The position numbers and the translations under genes are program-made. A model generated the notes under the pieces. It made no database searches. It was given only the letters and a program-made list of their open reading frames with translations, and was not told where the DNA came from. 59,703 bases of DNA from Bacteroidota bacterium (GTDB lineage Bacteria > Bacteroidota > Bacteroidia > Palsa-948). The number at the start of each line of letters is the position of its first letter. Within the stretch, counting starts at the first letter, position 1. Below, piece after piece: positions 42,368 to 51,741 of this stretch. The DNA lies in the NCBI GenBank assembly GCA_003164895.1, contig PLUL01000074.1:39547-99249 (forward strand). The letters are read 5' to 3'.

Positions 42368-43600
42368 CTATGAGGAGCATAATTTATTATAAACTTGTCT
42401 ATAATAAATTAAACCGAGTTCAATTGAAAAATAACTAATTGCGACTTCTCTTAACTTGCTCTTGTCTTTTAATAATAGAGAATCAATGTTGTTAATTACA
42501 TTTAGTATAGATTTTTCGCTGAAATTTTCCACTACTAACCCGCAATTTGTTTTTTTTAATAGCACATCAATATCTCCTATGTTTCCATTGCATATTATAG
42601 GTACTCCCATCGATAAGAGTTCACCTAATTTTGTTGGTGATGAAGCGTATTTGGAAAAAGTAGGTTTGATAAAAAATATTGAAAGATTGCTCAATGATAG
42701 GAAAGAAGGTAATTCTTCCCTATTTGCATGTTTCACTATGATTTTTTCTATCGGTATGTTTTGTTTTAAAGCAGCATTTACAATTTTTTGAGAGTCTTCG
42801 TGAGTGATGAAAAAAAACTTACTTCTTGGTTTGCTTTTAAGAAGTAGTTTAAAAAATAAAAGCATTTCGTCCAATAAGTACCATGTTCCTAATGAACCTA
42901 AGTAGGAGATAATAAAATCATCATGCGAAATACCTATTTCATTTCGGAGTAAATTAACTGTTTTGGGATTAATTTTTGCTCTGGAAAAATGATCTGTATC
43001 TGTGCAACAAGGAATAACTTGAATTGGGATTGGCTGATTGGGTATTGTGTTCCATTGTTGAATTATATTTTTTGCTTTTTCAGTCAAAGAAATCGTGTAA
43101 TCAGCATTTGAGAGAAATAAATTTTCCTTTTTTTTAAAGTATTTGTAGATGAAATTATAAAAAGGATTTTTAATATTCCAAATATTACCATCCAATCTTT
43201 CATCTGCCCAAAATCCTCGCATATCAAAAATAAATTTCACCTGATATGCCTTCTTAAGATGCAATCCGATAATAGAAGGAATATAACTGCGGCAATGTAC
43301 TATGGAGAAGTTTTCTTTTTTATGCAACCTTATAGCTTTTCTTCTCATGCGCCAAATATCCCAAAGAGTGGAAAGTACAGGGGGGCTTTTAGTGTAGATG
43401 ACCGGATGCCAATCAATATTATTTTTCTTTAATAATTCTGAGATATGAACTTTATTTTCAGAATAGTTTTTCTTCTTTTCGCAGCTGAGAATGTGAATTT
43501 TAAAACCTTTTTTTGAAAGCCCTACTAAGTAGGGAATTACCTGCGACTGTCCCAGAGGGTCAGTCATTCCATCGTAGGATATGTATAGTATTTTTTTCAA
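42368..43600 (-). CDS. GT4-type glycosyltransferase
   Basis: This is a predicted GT-B glycosyltransferase, 410 aa. The N terminus KILYISYDGMTDPLGQSQVIPYL is a common start in capsule/O-antigen GT4 enzymes. The C-terminal half has ISYLGSLGTWYLLDEMLLFF and the donor-binding region SPTKLGELLSMGVPIICNGNIGD with its conserved Glu. The sugar is unknown. It is the last gene of a leftward run 47269-42368 and lies 17 nt from the deacetylase gene. Confidence 0.9.
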   Translation of the reverse strand: MKKILYISYDGMTDPLGQSQVIPYLVGLSKKGFKIHILSCEKKKNYSENKVHISELLKKNNIDWHPVIYTKSPPVLSTLWDIWRMRRKAIRLHKKENFSIVHCRSYIPSIIGLHLKKAYQVKFIFDMRGFWADERLDGNIWNIKNPFYNFIYKYFKKKENLFLSNADYTISLTEKAKNIIQQWNTIPNQPIPIQVIPCCTDTDHFSRAKINPKTVNLLRNEIGISHDDFIISYLGSLGTWYLLDEMLLFFKLLLKSKPRSKFFFITHEDSQKIVNAALKQNIPIEKIIVKHANREELPSFLSLSNLSIFFIKPTFSKYASSPTKLGELLSMGVPIICNGNIGDIDVLLKKTNCGLVVENFSEKSILNVINNIDSLLLKDKSKLREVAISYFSIELGLIYYRQVYNKLCSS

Positions 43601-43617
43601 AAGATGTATATCCTATT

Positions 43618-44574
43618 TCACAAATTGTAATTTTTAAAAAAGGTACGATTGATAAGAAATGATAATTCCTGTACAGATTGATTAAGTATACTAATTCTGG
43701 GTATTATTTTTTGCTTGGTTTTTAAATAGTCCTGTTGTGAAGGTAAAGGCATTGGATTATTGGTGTAAACGTAATTAATGCCTGATTTAAAAGCTATTTC
43801 AATAGTTTCTTTATTGTAATGCACTTTCTTTCCAAAAGGAATTGAAAAATGTTTTGAATCTATTCCAAAATTATTTTTTATAAAACTTACATTTTCACAT
43901 ATCTCATTTTTAATTTCATTATGATTGCATTTAGAAAGTATAAAATGATTTACACTATGATTTTCTATTTTAACTCCTTTTGATAACAAGAAATTTATAT
44001 CATTAATATCAAGATATATTTTATTTTTATTTATTGGAACATAATGCTCTATCTGCGAAATTAAATAGGACGAAAAGAACGTAGATATATACTCATAGGG
44101 AGAGGTAATAAAAGATTCGTAATTAATTAAATTATTACTCATTTCTTTAACAATGGGGAATATTGCATTTTTAAATGCAGAGTTGGTTAAATTTAACTTA
44201 ATATCAGAGACCCATAATCTATTATGTTCTACTGCATTTTTATTTATAAAGACCGTAAATGGAATATTTTGAGTACTTAATAGAGGATAAGCAATTTCTT
44301 TCGTAGAATAAAACCCATCGTCAAAAACAATGCTTGCATAATTTTTGTTTTTTGTTAAGTCATCATTAACTATTTGATCCAATGAAATAAATTCAAAATA
44401 TTTTTTAAGAAATACAATATATGTTTTAAAATTATTAATTTCTGTAGTATATATAGGGGAATATAAAATGGAGTTCTTATCGGAAATATTATGATATAAA
44501 AAAATGAATCTATTGTTTTTTGAATATTTAAAAAAGGGGAGTAATGCAATACTTTTTTTTAAAAAAATCTTCAT
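43618..44574 (-). CDS. Polysaccharide deacetylase (NodB homology, CE4)
   Basis: This enzyme would remove acetyl groups from N-acetyl sugars of the glycan. The metal/catalytic motifs are visible: ASIVFDDGFYST (the DD of motif 1), NHSVNHFILS (H-S-x2-N-H, motif 2) and HFSIPFGKKVHYN (motif 3 area). It is 318 aa without a clear cleavable signal; the N terminus (KKSIALLPFF) is only weakly hydrophobic. It is strongly AT-rich, like its neighbours. Confidence 0.87.
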   Translation of the reverse strand: MKIFLKKSIALLPFFKYSKNNRFIFLYHNISDKNSILYSPIYTTEINNFKTYIVFLKKYFEFISLDQIVNDDLTKNKNYASIVFDDGFYSTKEIAYPLLSTQNIPFTVFINKNAVEHNRLWVSDIKLNLTNSAFKNAIFPIVKEMSNNLINYESFITSPYEYISTFFSSYLISQIEHYVPINKNKIYLDINDINFLLSKGVKIENHSVNHFILSKCNHNEIKNEICENVSFIKNNFGIDSKHFSIPFGKKVHYNKETIEIAFKSGINYVYTNNPMPLPSQQDYLKTKQKIIPRISILNQSVQELSFLINRTFFKNYNL

Positions 44575-44683
44575 GGATATGTAACTGTTTAAATTTTCTC
44601 AAATACTTTAATGTCAATGATGCTTTACATTAAATTTAACGGAACTTGCCAAATTATACAATATTGGGATTTGGTCATTTGCA

Positions 44684-45409
44684 TCAATCTGCAATTATAT
44701 TGCACCATAATTTTTGAACCCCATATTTATATTCTTCTTTTATTACCTCAATATTGCATTCTATTAATAAAGCATTTAGTTCATTTCTGTCGAATTCAGT
44801 AATGTGGTCATCGTCAGAGTATATAAGTTTAAGTTCTAAATCTTTTCTATAATGATTTAAATAGTGTCTTTCAAAATCAGGTAATTCGATATATATATAA
44901 TGAAAATAATCCTTGAAACTCATAAGGAATCCTTTTGGATTGTCAAGATGTTCAAGTATATGAGAAAGAATTAAAATATCAAATTTCTTCTTATTTGTTT
45001 TAAGGAATTCTAATGCTTCACCATGAATAAATGTCAGATTGTTCTTTTTATATTTTTGTTTGGCAATTTCAATAGCATTTTTGTTATAGTCAATTCCAAT
45101 CACTTCTTTGGCTTGTTCTGAAATAATGAAACTCATATCTCCTTCATGGCATCCGAGGTCTAAAATAATATCGTTTTTGCTAATATTTGGTAGAATAAAT
45201 TCTTTTGAAAATGTTCTTACGGGATGATTATCAGAAGAGTAATTTTTAAATGAAGCTTCGTGAGATAACCTATCAAATATCCATTCTAAATTCAAATAGA
45301 GTTTAAATTTTGCTTTATGACTTAATGGAAGTAGTTTTTGAATCCTATAAATAATAGTTAAAAGTAAGTTTCTTGTTTTTTTTCTTGAAAGTTTAATTCC
45401 CATATCCAA
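44684..45409 (-). CDS. Class I SAM-dependent methyltransferase
   Basis: This is a 241-aa methyltransferase with motif I DIILDLGCHEGDMSFII, the acidic post-I segment VIGIDYNKNAIEIAK and ILILSHILEHLDNPKGFL. The family (Methyltransf_11/23-like) acts on many small substrates; here a sugar or lipid-linked glycan is likely. A gap of 109 bp to the deacetylase gene holds nothing recognisable. It lies 6 nt from the GT2 gene. Confidence 0.87.
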   Translation of the reverse strand: MDMGIKLSRKKTRNLLLTIIYRIQKLLPLSHKAKFKLYLNLEWIFDRLSHEASFKNYSSDNHPVRTFSKEFILPNISKNDIILDLGCHEGDMSFIISEQAKEVIGIDYNKNAIEIAKQKYKKNNLTFIHGEALEFLKTNKKKFDILILSHILEHLDNPKGFLMSFKDYFHYIYIELPDFERHYLNHYRKDLELKLIYSDDDHITEFDRNELNALLIECNIEVIKEEYKYGVQKLWCNIIAD

Positions 45410-45415
45410 ATTTAG

Positions 45416-46333
45416 TTAAATAACCCGCGTTAATTTGAAAGGTCGCATTTTCTTGAGCAACTTCAATATGTTGGGAGGATAAAATAAAATGGATTTAATA
45501 ATAAAATAAAAACCCTTTGTTTTGTTATGACCATTTACCCACCAGCATCCGGCAAGAATAAGATAGGTGTTTGAAAAACATTGTTGTTTAAACCAGAAAG
45601 ACTTAAAAAAAATTTGAGACTGAGCTTTTCTAAGAACATATAAATTATCACTCTGAAGCGTTTGCACATTGTGACTCATGCTGTCTTCATGAACGCGGTA
45701 AGACCAAAGAGGAAGGGGAACTCTTTTGCAAGAGAAACCTTTTGATAAAAGTTGAAGACAGAAATCCCAATCGGCAGAGGTTGAGAGATTGGTATCAAAA
45801 GAAATATCTATTACCTCAAAACAACTACTTCTAACAATAATATTACTTGGAACGCCTATTATTTCTCCTTTTCGTAAAAGGAGTGAATTTAGTAAGTTAC
45901 CATTATCCCGCCCCTCTCTTATCCCTGTTTTATTCAGCATTTCATCAGCAAGATACATGTCGCTGAAAACCCAATCAATAGTTTTATATTCATTTAAAAC
46001 TTTAATTTTTTTTTCTACATTTTCCGGCTCCCAAACATCATCGGCATCAAGGAAAGCGATGAATTCCCCAACGGCTTTTTTGATGCCTTCATTGCGTGCA
46101 AAAGATACACCTTTGTTTTGTTGGGAGAAATATTTAACCCTTGAATCTAAATTGCAGTATTTTATAATTAGTTCTTCAGAGACATCTGTTGATCCATCAT
46201 TAATAATAATTAATTCGAGATATTTATGTGTTTGATTTAGAGCTGATTCTATCGTCTGTTCGATATATTTTTCAGCATTGTAACACGGTATAATAACAGA
46301 AACAAAATATTTCATGTTTAATTTTTCAGGCAT
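45416..46333 (-). CDS. GT2-family glycosyltransferase
   Basis: This is an inverting glycosyltransferase of the GT-A fold, 305 aa. It has VSVIIPCYNAEKYIEQTIES, LIIINDGSTD, and the metal-binding Asp motif AFLDADDVWEPEN; the acceptor-side region LSTSADWDFCLQLLSKG is also typical. The start could be the ATG at 46333 or the one at 46315 (MKYFVSV), the latter matching the family start better. It is the only GT2 enzyme in the locus. Confidence 0.9.
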   Translation of the reverse strand: MPEKLNMKYFVSVIIPCYNAEKYIEQTIESALNQTHKYLELIIINDGSTDVSEELIIKYCNLDSRVKYFSQQNKGVSFARNEGIKKAVGEFIAFLDADDVWEPENVEKKIKVLNEYKTIDWVFSDMYLADEMLNKTGIREGRDNGNLLNSLLLRKGEIIGVPSNIIVRSSCFEVIDISFDTNLSTSADWDFCLQLLSKGFSCKRVPLPLWSYRVHEDSMSHNVQTLQSDNLYVLRKAQSQIFFKSFWFKQQCFSNTYLILAGCWWVNGHNKTKGFYFIIKSILFYPPNILKLLKKMRPFKLTRVI

Positions 46334-46420
46334 AAAATAAAAAATATTTTATTTTTTTTCTTGACAAATAACTTTATCTAAAAAACTCGCACCTAATATT
46401 AGCAGCATGATTATTATAAA

Positions 46421-47269
46421 TTATAAAGTTTTATAATCATACTTATTAATGTCATTCAAATCAAAAAATGAGACATTAGGATTTAGGGCTAAATTATTTA
46501 TACAATCAATGGTCATCTTTATTGTATCTTTTAAATTATAATCATGCGTACATAATGCTCCAATTATTTTTTTGTTAGAAGGAATATTTTTAATTAGTTT
46601 GTTTAAGTTTCTTCTGAAATCATCAGTGAAATTCGTATTATGGCATCCTATGAGAGTTTGTATGTATTTAATTTTATTGAGATAAAATGGCTGACCAAAG
46701 GAAATATCATTTGTTTTTAGAAATTCTTTTGAAAATATATTTTTAAAATTAGGATTGTAAGTGAAAGTGAAATCAATGTTAAAGTTATTGCTAATTAACA
46801 ATTCAATTAAATCCTCATTCATATACCACCATCCGCCCGAATAACAGTTATTTGTATCTATTTCGTTTTTTTTGAACCATTGGATTTCATCATTAAATTG
46901 CTTGGTAACTGTTTCCTTTTCTTTTACAGGTGGTTTTATTTCTTTTCCATCTTTGTAAAAATGCCCATGATAACCTATTTGGGAAATAGCAGATAATTCC
47001 TTTAAACGGGTTACATACAATTCTTCTTTTATATTTTTCTGTAACATGATTATTTTTATCTGAGGATTATTTGCCGGCATAACAGTACAAATTGCTTTCT
47101 TGGAGGTTATTTTAAAAAAATCATAACAAAAGGATTTCAATAATGCAAAGTCATGTTCATTGTAAATTGATTCTGTGTGGAACACATAACAAAAACGATA
47201 TTCATGATTACTTTCTAAAGGATAGGAATTAATATGGTATAGAATATTTTTAAGTAAATGTTTTATCAT
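46421..47269 (-). CDS. Deacetylase/hydrolase-like protein of unknown specificity
   Basis: I do not recognise the family with confidence. At 282 aa it shows a pattern like the polysaccharide-deacetylase/glycoside-hydrolase barrel: YRFCYVFHTESIY, an H-x-H in IGYHGHFYKDGKEI, YSGGWWYMNEDLIELL, and a late ALCTHDYNLKD with His-Asp. These could be metal-site residues. The frame begins at a TTG (47293); I chose the ATG at 47269. It heads a leftward run of five genes and is divergent from the FemAB-like gene. Confidence 0.65.
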   Translation of the reverse strand: MIKHLLKNILYHINSYPLESNHEYRFCYVFHTESIYNEHDFALLKSFCYDFFKITSKKAICTVMPANNPQIKIIMLQKNIKEELYVTRLKELSAISQIGYHGHFYKDGKEIKPPVKEKETVTKQFNDEIQWFKKNEIDTNNCYSGGWWYMNEDLIELLISNNFNIDFTFTYNPNFKNIFSKEFLKTNDISFGQPFYLNKIKYIQTLIGCHNTNFTDDFRRNLNKLIKNIPSNKKIIGALCTHDYNLKDTIKMTIDCINNLALNPNVSFFDLNDINKYDYKTL

Positions 47270-47489
47270 AAAAATGGATAAATCATATTTCAATTATTTT
47301 TTATAATATAAGAGATATTTATACTTGCAAAAAGTAAATTCACTCTTATTTTTATTTGATGATAGTGGGTATGAATAAGCATCTTTCAAATAAATCTCAT
47401 CGGATAAAGATATAATGAATTTTGAATAAAATTAAAGAGTATGAAAAAATATCTGAAAAGTTAATGAATCGATTTAGAATTACAACTGG

Positions 47490-47497
47490 TATATTTG
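47490..47497 (+). promoter_or_regulatory. TAnnTTTG promoter of the FemAB-like gene
   Basis: TATATTTG matches the consensus and ends 25 nt before the ATG at 47523. The rest of the 47294-47522 gap shows only AT-rich sequence. Confidence 0.55.
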
Positions 47498-47522
47498 ATA
47501 GTTTTAAAAAACGTATAACGTT

Positions 47523-48242
47523 ATGATTCGTTTTATTACTAAAAACAGTTTATTTTATAAGCGACAGGAAATTTGGTTTTATAATGGCGAAAAAATTCCT
47601 TTATATAGTAATAATCTTTTTTATCAAGCTAAATCTTTGCCTGATAATTTTATAATTCAAGATAAAAATAATTTTTACACTTCTTGTATTGACCTGACAT
47701 TGAATGAAGATACACTTTTTAAAAATATAAAAGATAGATTTAGGACAGAAATTAGAAGGGCAGAAAGGGAGGGATGTGCTTTTGAATACATTGAACACCT
47801 TATACATGCGGATTTTTTAAAGTATATGTATTTATATGAAAAATTTAGTAAAGTAAAAAAGCTATTTCCTCCTGATAGATATAGAATGAAAGCTTTATTT
47901 GAGAGTAATAATTTTATGTTTACAAAAGTTAAATATGCCGGAAAAGAAATTGTTACACATACATATATTATGGATAATGAAAGAGTCAGACTTATAAATT
48001 CATACCATGACATAGCATTTACCGATAATAAGTTGAGGGGATATAGCAATAAGTATTTACATTGGATGGATATACTTTTTTTTAAGTCAAAAGGTTTAAG
48101 TATTTATGATTTTGGAGGTGTTAATGAAGAAGGTTACCCCGGAGTAGCGGCTTTCAAAAAATCATTTGGAGGTTATGAGGAACAATCATTTGATTTTACA
48201 GTTCGCAAAGGTATTTATAAGCAATTTAAACATATATATTAA
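47523..48242 (+). CDS. FemAB/GNAT-like acyl or aminoacyl transferase
   Basis: This 239-aa protein has the GNAT fold pattern of FemAB-like enzymes in glycan loci: an early TLFKNIKDRFRTEIRRAEREG helix, then THTYIMDNERVRLINSYHD, KYLHWMDILFFKSKG, and the closing signature YDFGGVNEEGYPGVAAFKKSFGG. Such proteins usually add an acyl or amino-acid group to a sugar. Donor and acceptor are unknown. It is a single rightward gene inside the otherwise leftward locus. Confidence 0.83.
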   Translation: MIRFITKNSLFYKRQEIWFYNGEKIPLYSNNLFYQAKSLPDNFIIQDKNNFYTSCIDLTLNEDTLFKNIKDRFRTEIRRAEREGCAFEYIEHLIHADFLKYMYLYEKFSKVKKLFPPDRYRMKALFESNNFMFTKVKYAGKEIVTHTYIMDNERVRLINSYHDIAFTDNKLRGYSNKYLHWMDILFFKSKGLSIYDFGGVNEEGYPGVAAFKKSFGGYEEQSFDFTVRKGIYKQFKHIY

Positions 48243-48247
48243 AATCT

Positions 48248-49351
48248 TTATTTCTGATTTATTTCATCATATTTTGAAATCACTTGTTCAATAGAAAACG
48301 TATCTAATACGCTTTTATAAAGATTTTCTCCAAGCATTGATTTGTTAATTTTATTTTCATATAACATTAGCAAATATTTTTTCAAATCATCTTTTGGTTT
48401 TTCTCTGTCTAAAAATAATCCACTGAAATTATTTATTATATAATCGTTAAAATCGCCGACATCATTACAAACCAGTACACATTTTTTTAACAGCCCCGCT
48501 TCTTTAATCACATTATTACTTGCTTCGGATTCCGACAATAAAACAACAGCGTCTGATGCTGCCATATAATCTATAACATTTAATTTATACCCAACCAGAT
48601 AAATGTATTTTTCTAATTTATTGTGAGTGACAAATTGTTCCAGTTTTTTCATTTGGTCTCCATCTCCGACTACCATGAGTTTAATGTCAAGATTGTGATC
48701 TATTATTAATTCATGTATTGTTTCAAAAAGAATTTCATATCTTTTCCCAGGCACAAGCCGAAAAACACTGGCAAGGAGCAATTGAGTTGAATATTTACTT
48801 TTTATTATTTTAACTTCATTGATATCAGGTTCGGTATATTTTGAAAAATCATAGCCGTAGTAGATTAACTTAACTTTTGCAGGATTTACCTTTTCGGCTA
48901 TTATTTGCTCATATACTTTTTTAGAGGGAACAATAAATGATTTTCCTAATTTATTAATGATAATGTCAAATACATCCTGATTGAAATTTTTATATCCTCC
49001 GGTTCTTTTAGCATGATGGCGGCAGATAATAAAACGAGAAAGTGAAAAGAATTGAGCAAAAACAGAAATGATATTGGCTTGCTGAGTATGAGAATATACT
49101 ATATCTATTTTATTTTTGTTTGTGAATGAAATAAGAAATAAAATATGCTTCAAGTAAAAAAGAGATGAAATGTGTTTTTTGATTTGATGAGTGAATGTCT
49201 GTACTCCGTATTTCTTTACATCATGATGCAAATCTCCTTCTGGCATGTGTGTGAGCAGAAAAACATTGTGCCCTTGCTGCTGGAAAGCAATCATTAAGGA
49301 AGAGAATGCGATTGATCTTTCCTTGCCCGGATAATAAAAAAGAATGTTCAT
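48248..49351 (-). CDS. GT4-type glycosyltransferase
   Basis: This is a 367-aa predicted GT-B enzyme. It starts MNILFYYPGKERSIAFSSL, has LLASVFRLVPGKRYEILFET and the donor-site region ASDAVVLLSESEASNNVIKEAGL, with conserved Glu residues of the E-x7-E motif. Sugar specificity is unknown. It is the last gene of the long leftward unit that begins with wzm. Confidence 0.9.
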   Translation of the reverse strand: MNILFYYPGKERSIAFSSLMIAFQQQGHNVFLLTHMPEGDLHHDVKKYGVQTFTHQIKKHISSLFYLKHILFLISFTNKNKIDIVYSHTQQANIISVFAQFFSLSRFIICRHHAKRTGGYKNFNQDVFDIIINKLGKSFIVPSKKVYEQIIAEKVNPAKVKLIYYGYDFSKYTEPDINEVKIIKSKYSTQLLLASVFRLVPGKRYEILFETIHELIIDHNLDIKLMVVGDGDQMKKLEQFVTHNKLEKYIYLVGYKLNVIDYMAASDAVVLLSESEASNNVIKEAGLLKKCVLVCNDVGDFNDYIINNFSGLFLDREKPKDDLKKYLLMLYENKINKSMLGENLYKSVLDTFSIEQVISKYDEINQK

Positions 49352-49377
49352 GATTATGAGTATTCTGCAATAATTCT

Positions 49378-50175
49378 TTATAAAGTGTTTTTTCTATTAC
49401 TGCAGATTGTATAAAATGTTTTACATTTTAATATATCAGACTTGTTGCATACCATCTCATAGTCTATGGAAGAAGGATATTGATCTTTTCCAATAATTAA
49501 CCGAATTACTTTGTTTTGAAATAGGAGTGGCAATTTTCTAAACCCTCGCATGTAAAAAAAAGTTTCAAATAATTTTGCAATAGTATTTTTTATTGATTTT
49601 TCTTTATATCGGATATATTTTTGACCTAAAATTTGAATATTACCAAAATGTTCTTTTAGAATTTCATGTAGTTCATCATATATGAATTCTTGTGTGTGAA
49701 ATGGATTTTTGATTATTCCTGTTGGACTTGAAATTAATTTGTTAGGCGTAGATAGTATCAATATTCCTGTGGATTTTAACAAGCGAGTAAGTTCCTTGAG
49801 CATTTCTTTATAAAGTTTTGTATGCTCAATGGTTTCAAAAGAAACAATAATATCAAAATATTCATCTGGAAATGGCAGTTTTGTACCGTCAGCTGCAATA
49901 TATTTGAGATTGGCATTTTGAAATTCTTTTTTACAAAAGTTAATGGCTTCTTCTGAAATATCAGCGCCAACAACATTATTTTTTGTTTTATTACTCAAAA
50001 AATAGGAACCAAACCCGTTACCACATGCAATATCAAGAATGCAATCATTGGAACGAACATGATTAGCCGCTTCATTATAACGATGTAGGTGCTCCCCCCA
50101 CCAAGGACTTTCCTCTGAATACTCTTGTCGTTCTGAAGCCATTATTCTAAATTTAGTTTGAAAGTATTTTAACAT
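49378..50175 (-). CDS. Class I SAM-dependent methyltransferase
   Basis: This is a 265-aa methyltransferase with CILDIACGNGFGSYFLSNK (motif I), VVGADISEEAINFCK and FDIIVSFETIEHTKLYKEML. The HTQEFIYDELHEIL region is often seen in methyltransferases of nucleotide-sugar or O-antigen pathways. The target is unknown. It lies 2 nt after the TylF-like gene. Confidence 0.88.
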   Translation of the reverse strand: MLKYFQTKFRIMASERQEYSEESPWWGEHLHRYNEAANHVRSNDCILDIACGNGFGSYFLSNKTKNNVVGADISEEAINFCKKEFQNANLKYIAADGTKLPFPDEYFDIIVSFETIEHTKLYKEMLKELTRLLKSTGILILSTPNKLISSPTGIIKNPFHTQEFIYDELHEILKEHFGNIQILGQKYIRYKEKSIKNTIAKLFETFFYMRGFRKLPLLFQNKVIRLIIGKDQYPSSIDYEMVCNKSDILKCKTFYTICSNRKNTL

Positions 50176-50177
50176 TT

Positions 50178-50879
50178 CTAATCACATATATTCCCTTTTA
50201 TGATATAGCAAACATTGTTATCCCATTGAAAAATCTTATCAGAAAGTTTATTACTCGATAAAAAGTCATGAACAGCTTTTGAGCATCCTATCCATGCATA
50301 ATAGTCATCAATAATTATTATACCACCACCAACAACTTTTTCATATAGAATATTTAAACACTCTAAGGTAGATTCATACCAATCTCCATCTAAGCGTAAG
50401 ATTGCAATTTTTGTGCTATTGCTGAATGAAGGCAAAGTATCTTTAAACCATCCTTTTGTGATATTGTAATTACTGGTGCCGGACTTAATCATGGCTATTT
50501 GTGCAAATGAAATATCAACACTTAAATTATTATTTTTATGAAAAAGAATAGCATCTGATCCATCTTCATTTTTTTTTGCAGGAGGAAGTCCTTCAAAACT
50601 ATCAAATAAAAAATATTCTCTTTTATCACAAAATAAATAAGCAATGCCAGCAATCATGCCGCCTTTCCACGCACCGCATTCCACAACTGCGCCTTCGATA
50701 TTTTTATATTTTATTGCCAATGTAGTATTAGCTACAAAGGTTCTCCAATTAGTTAGTGTATATTTTTTAAATTTAAAATATGCATAAGTATGGCTTGGAT
50801 ACATTAAAATATTTATCCACCAAATTATTTTGGATATAATTTTTAGTTTTATTTTATTATAATCAAATCCTGTTTTCAT
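50178..50879 (-). CDS. TylF/MycF-type O-methyltransferase
   Basis: The TylF family methylates sugar hydroxyls in macrolide and polysaccharide pathways using SAM and a metal. At 233 aa this one has VECGAWKGGMIAGIAYLF (SAM loop), YFLFDSFEGLPPAKKNEDG, and ILRLDGDWYESTLECLNILY followed by GGGIIIIDDYYAW with the metal-binding Asp residues. It suggests O-methylated sugars in the glycan. Confidence 0.9.
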   Translation of the reverse strand: MKTGFDYNKIKLKIISKIIWWINILMYPSHTYAYFKFKKYTLTNWRTFVANTTLAIKYKNIEGAVVECGAWKGGMIAGIAYLFCDKREYFLFDSFEGLPPAKKNEDGSDAILFHKNNNLSVDISFAQIAMIKSGTSNYNITKGWFKDTLPSFSNSTKIAILRLDGDWYESTLECLNILYEKVVGGGIIIIDDYYAWIGCSKAVHDFLSSNKLSDKIFQWDNNVCYIIKGNICD

Positions 50880-50922
50880 AGTTATTTAGCTCTTTAAGTC
50901 CTTCCTTTCAAAATGTATTCTA

Positions 50923-51699
50923 TCATATTCCATTTTCTACATGCGGGATTACAAAAACATCAAATAACTCAACTTGGCGTATGAAAAAGTCTTTATCAAT
51001 TTCTTCACTTTTATATGTAACCTTATAATTATTTTCAATTATAAAATTCCACGTATCGGATAAGCTACTATTAAAATTATTTATCGCTTGTGGGTGTAAA
51101 GACAAAACAATATACGGATGAAACCTTTCAATTGTTCTTAATCCTCCTTTTAATATAGAGTTTTCAGCTCCTTCCGCATTGATTTTAATAAAATCAATTC
51201 TTGGTATATTATTTTGAGTTACAAATTCATCAATGGTAATAACTTGGACTTCAACAGAATGTTCGTTAATATTTCTATGATTATTTACTAAACTGTTAGC
51301 GTTGTGGGCTTCTAAATTTGCAATAAAAAAACAAGTCTTTCCTGTAAAATCTGAAATCGCTTTTTCGTATGCAATTATATTTAAACAGTTGTTTAGGTTA
51401 ATTGTTTTTTTTAAAATTTTAAAAGTAGCTTTTGTTGGTTCAAAAGAATAACATCTACCGTTGTTTCCTATTAGTTTTGACATGATTACAGACATTAACC
51501 CAATATGAGATCCTATGTCAATAGCAGTCATATCTTTCTTTAAATAGTCATTAATAAAATTAATGATATGCAATTCGTAATTCGTTTTAAAATATCTTGA
51601 GAATCTAACAGGTAGTATAACTGAAAAACCAGAAACATGTTTCCTGATCCCTTTTCCAAGAGTAACAAAATCTACTAAGAGGTAAAATATTTTTTTCAC
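50923..51699 (-). CDS. FkbM-family methyltransferase
   Basis: This is a 258-aa O-methyltransferase of the FkbM type. It has MTAIDIGSHIGLMSVIMSKL (motif I), CYSFEPTKATFKILKKTI, and DFIKINAEGAENSILKGG, the signature where Lys/Glu-Gly-x-E follows the strand. The first 30 residues are partly hydrophobic. The substrate is unknown; in such loci it is typically a sugar hydroxyl. Confidence 0.9.
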   Translation of the reverse strand: MKKIFYLLVDFVTLGKGIRKHVSGFSVILPVRFSRYFKTNYELHIINFINDYLKKDMTAIDIGSHIGLMSVIMSKLIGNNGRCYSFEPTKATFKILKKTINLNNCLNIIAYEKAISDFTGKTCFFIANLEAHNANSLVNNHRNINEHSVEVQVITIDEFVTQNNIPRIDFIKINAEGAENSILKGGLRTIERFHPYIVLSLHPQAINNFNSSLSDTWNFIIENNYKVTYKSEEIDKDFFIRQVELFDVFVIPHVENGI

Positions 51700-51741
51700 A
51701 ATATGGAATTTATTTTTTTTATGAGCATGACTACTAATATA

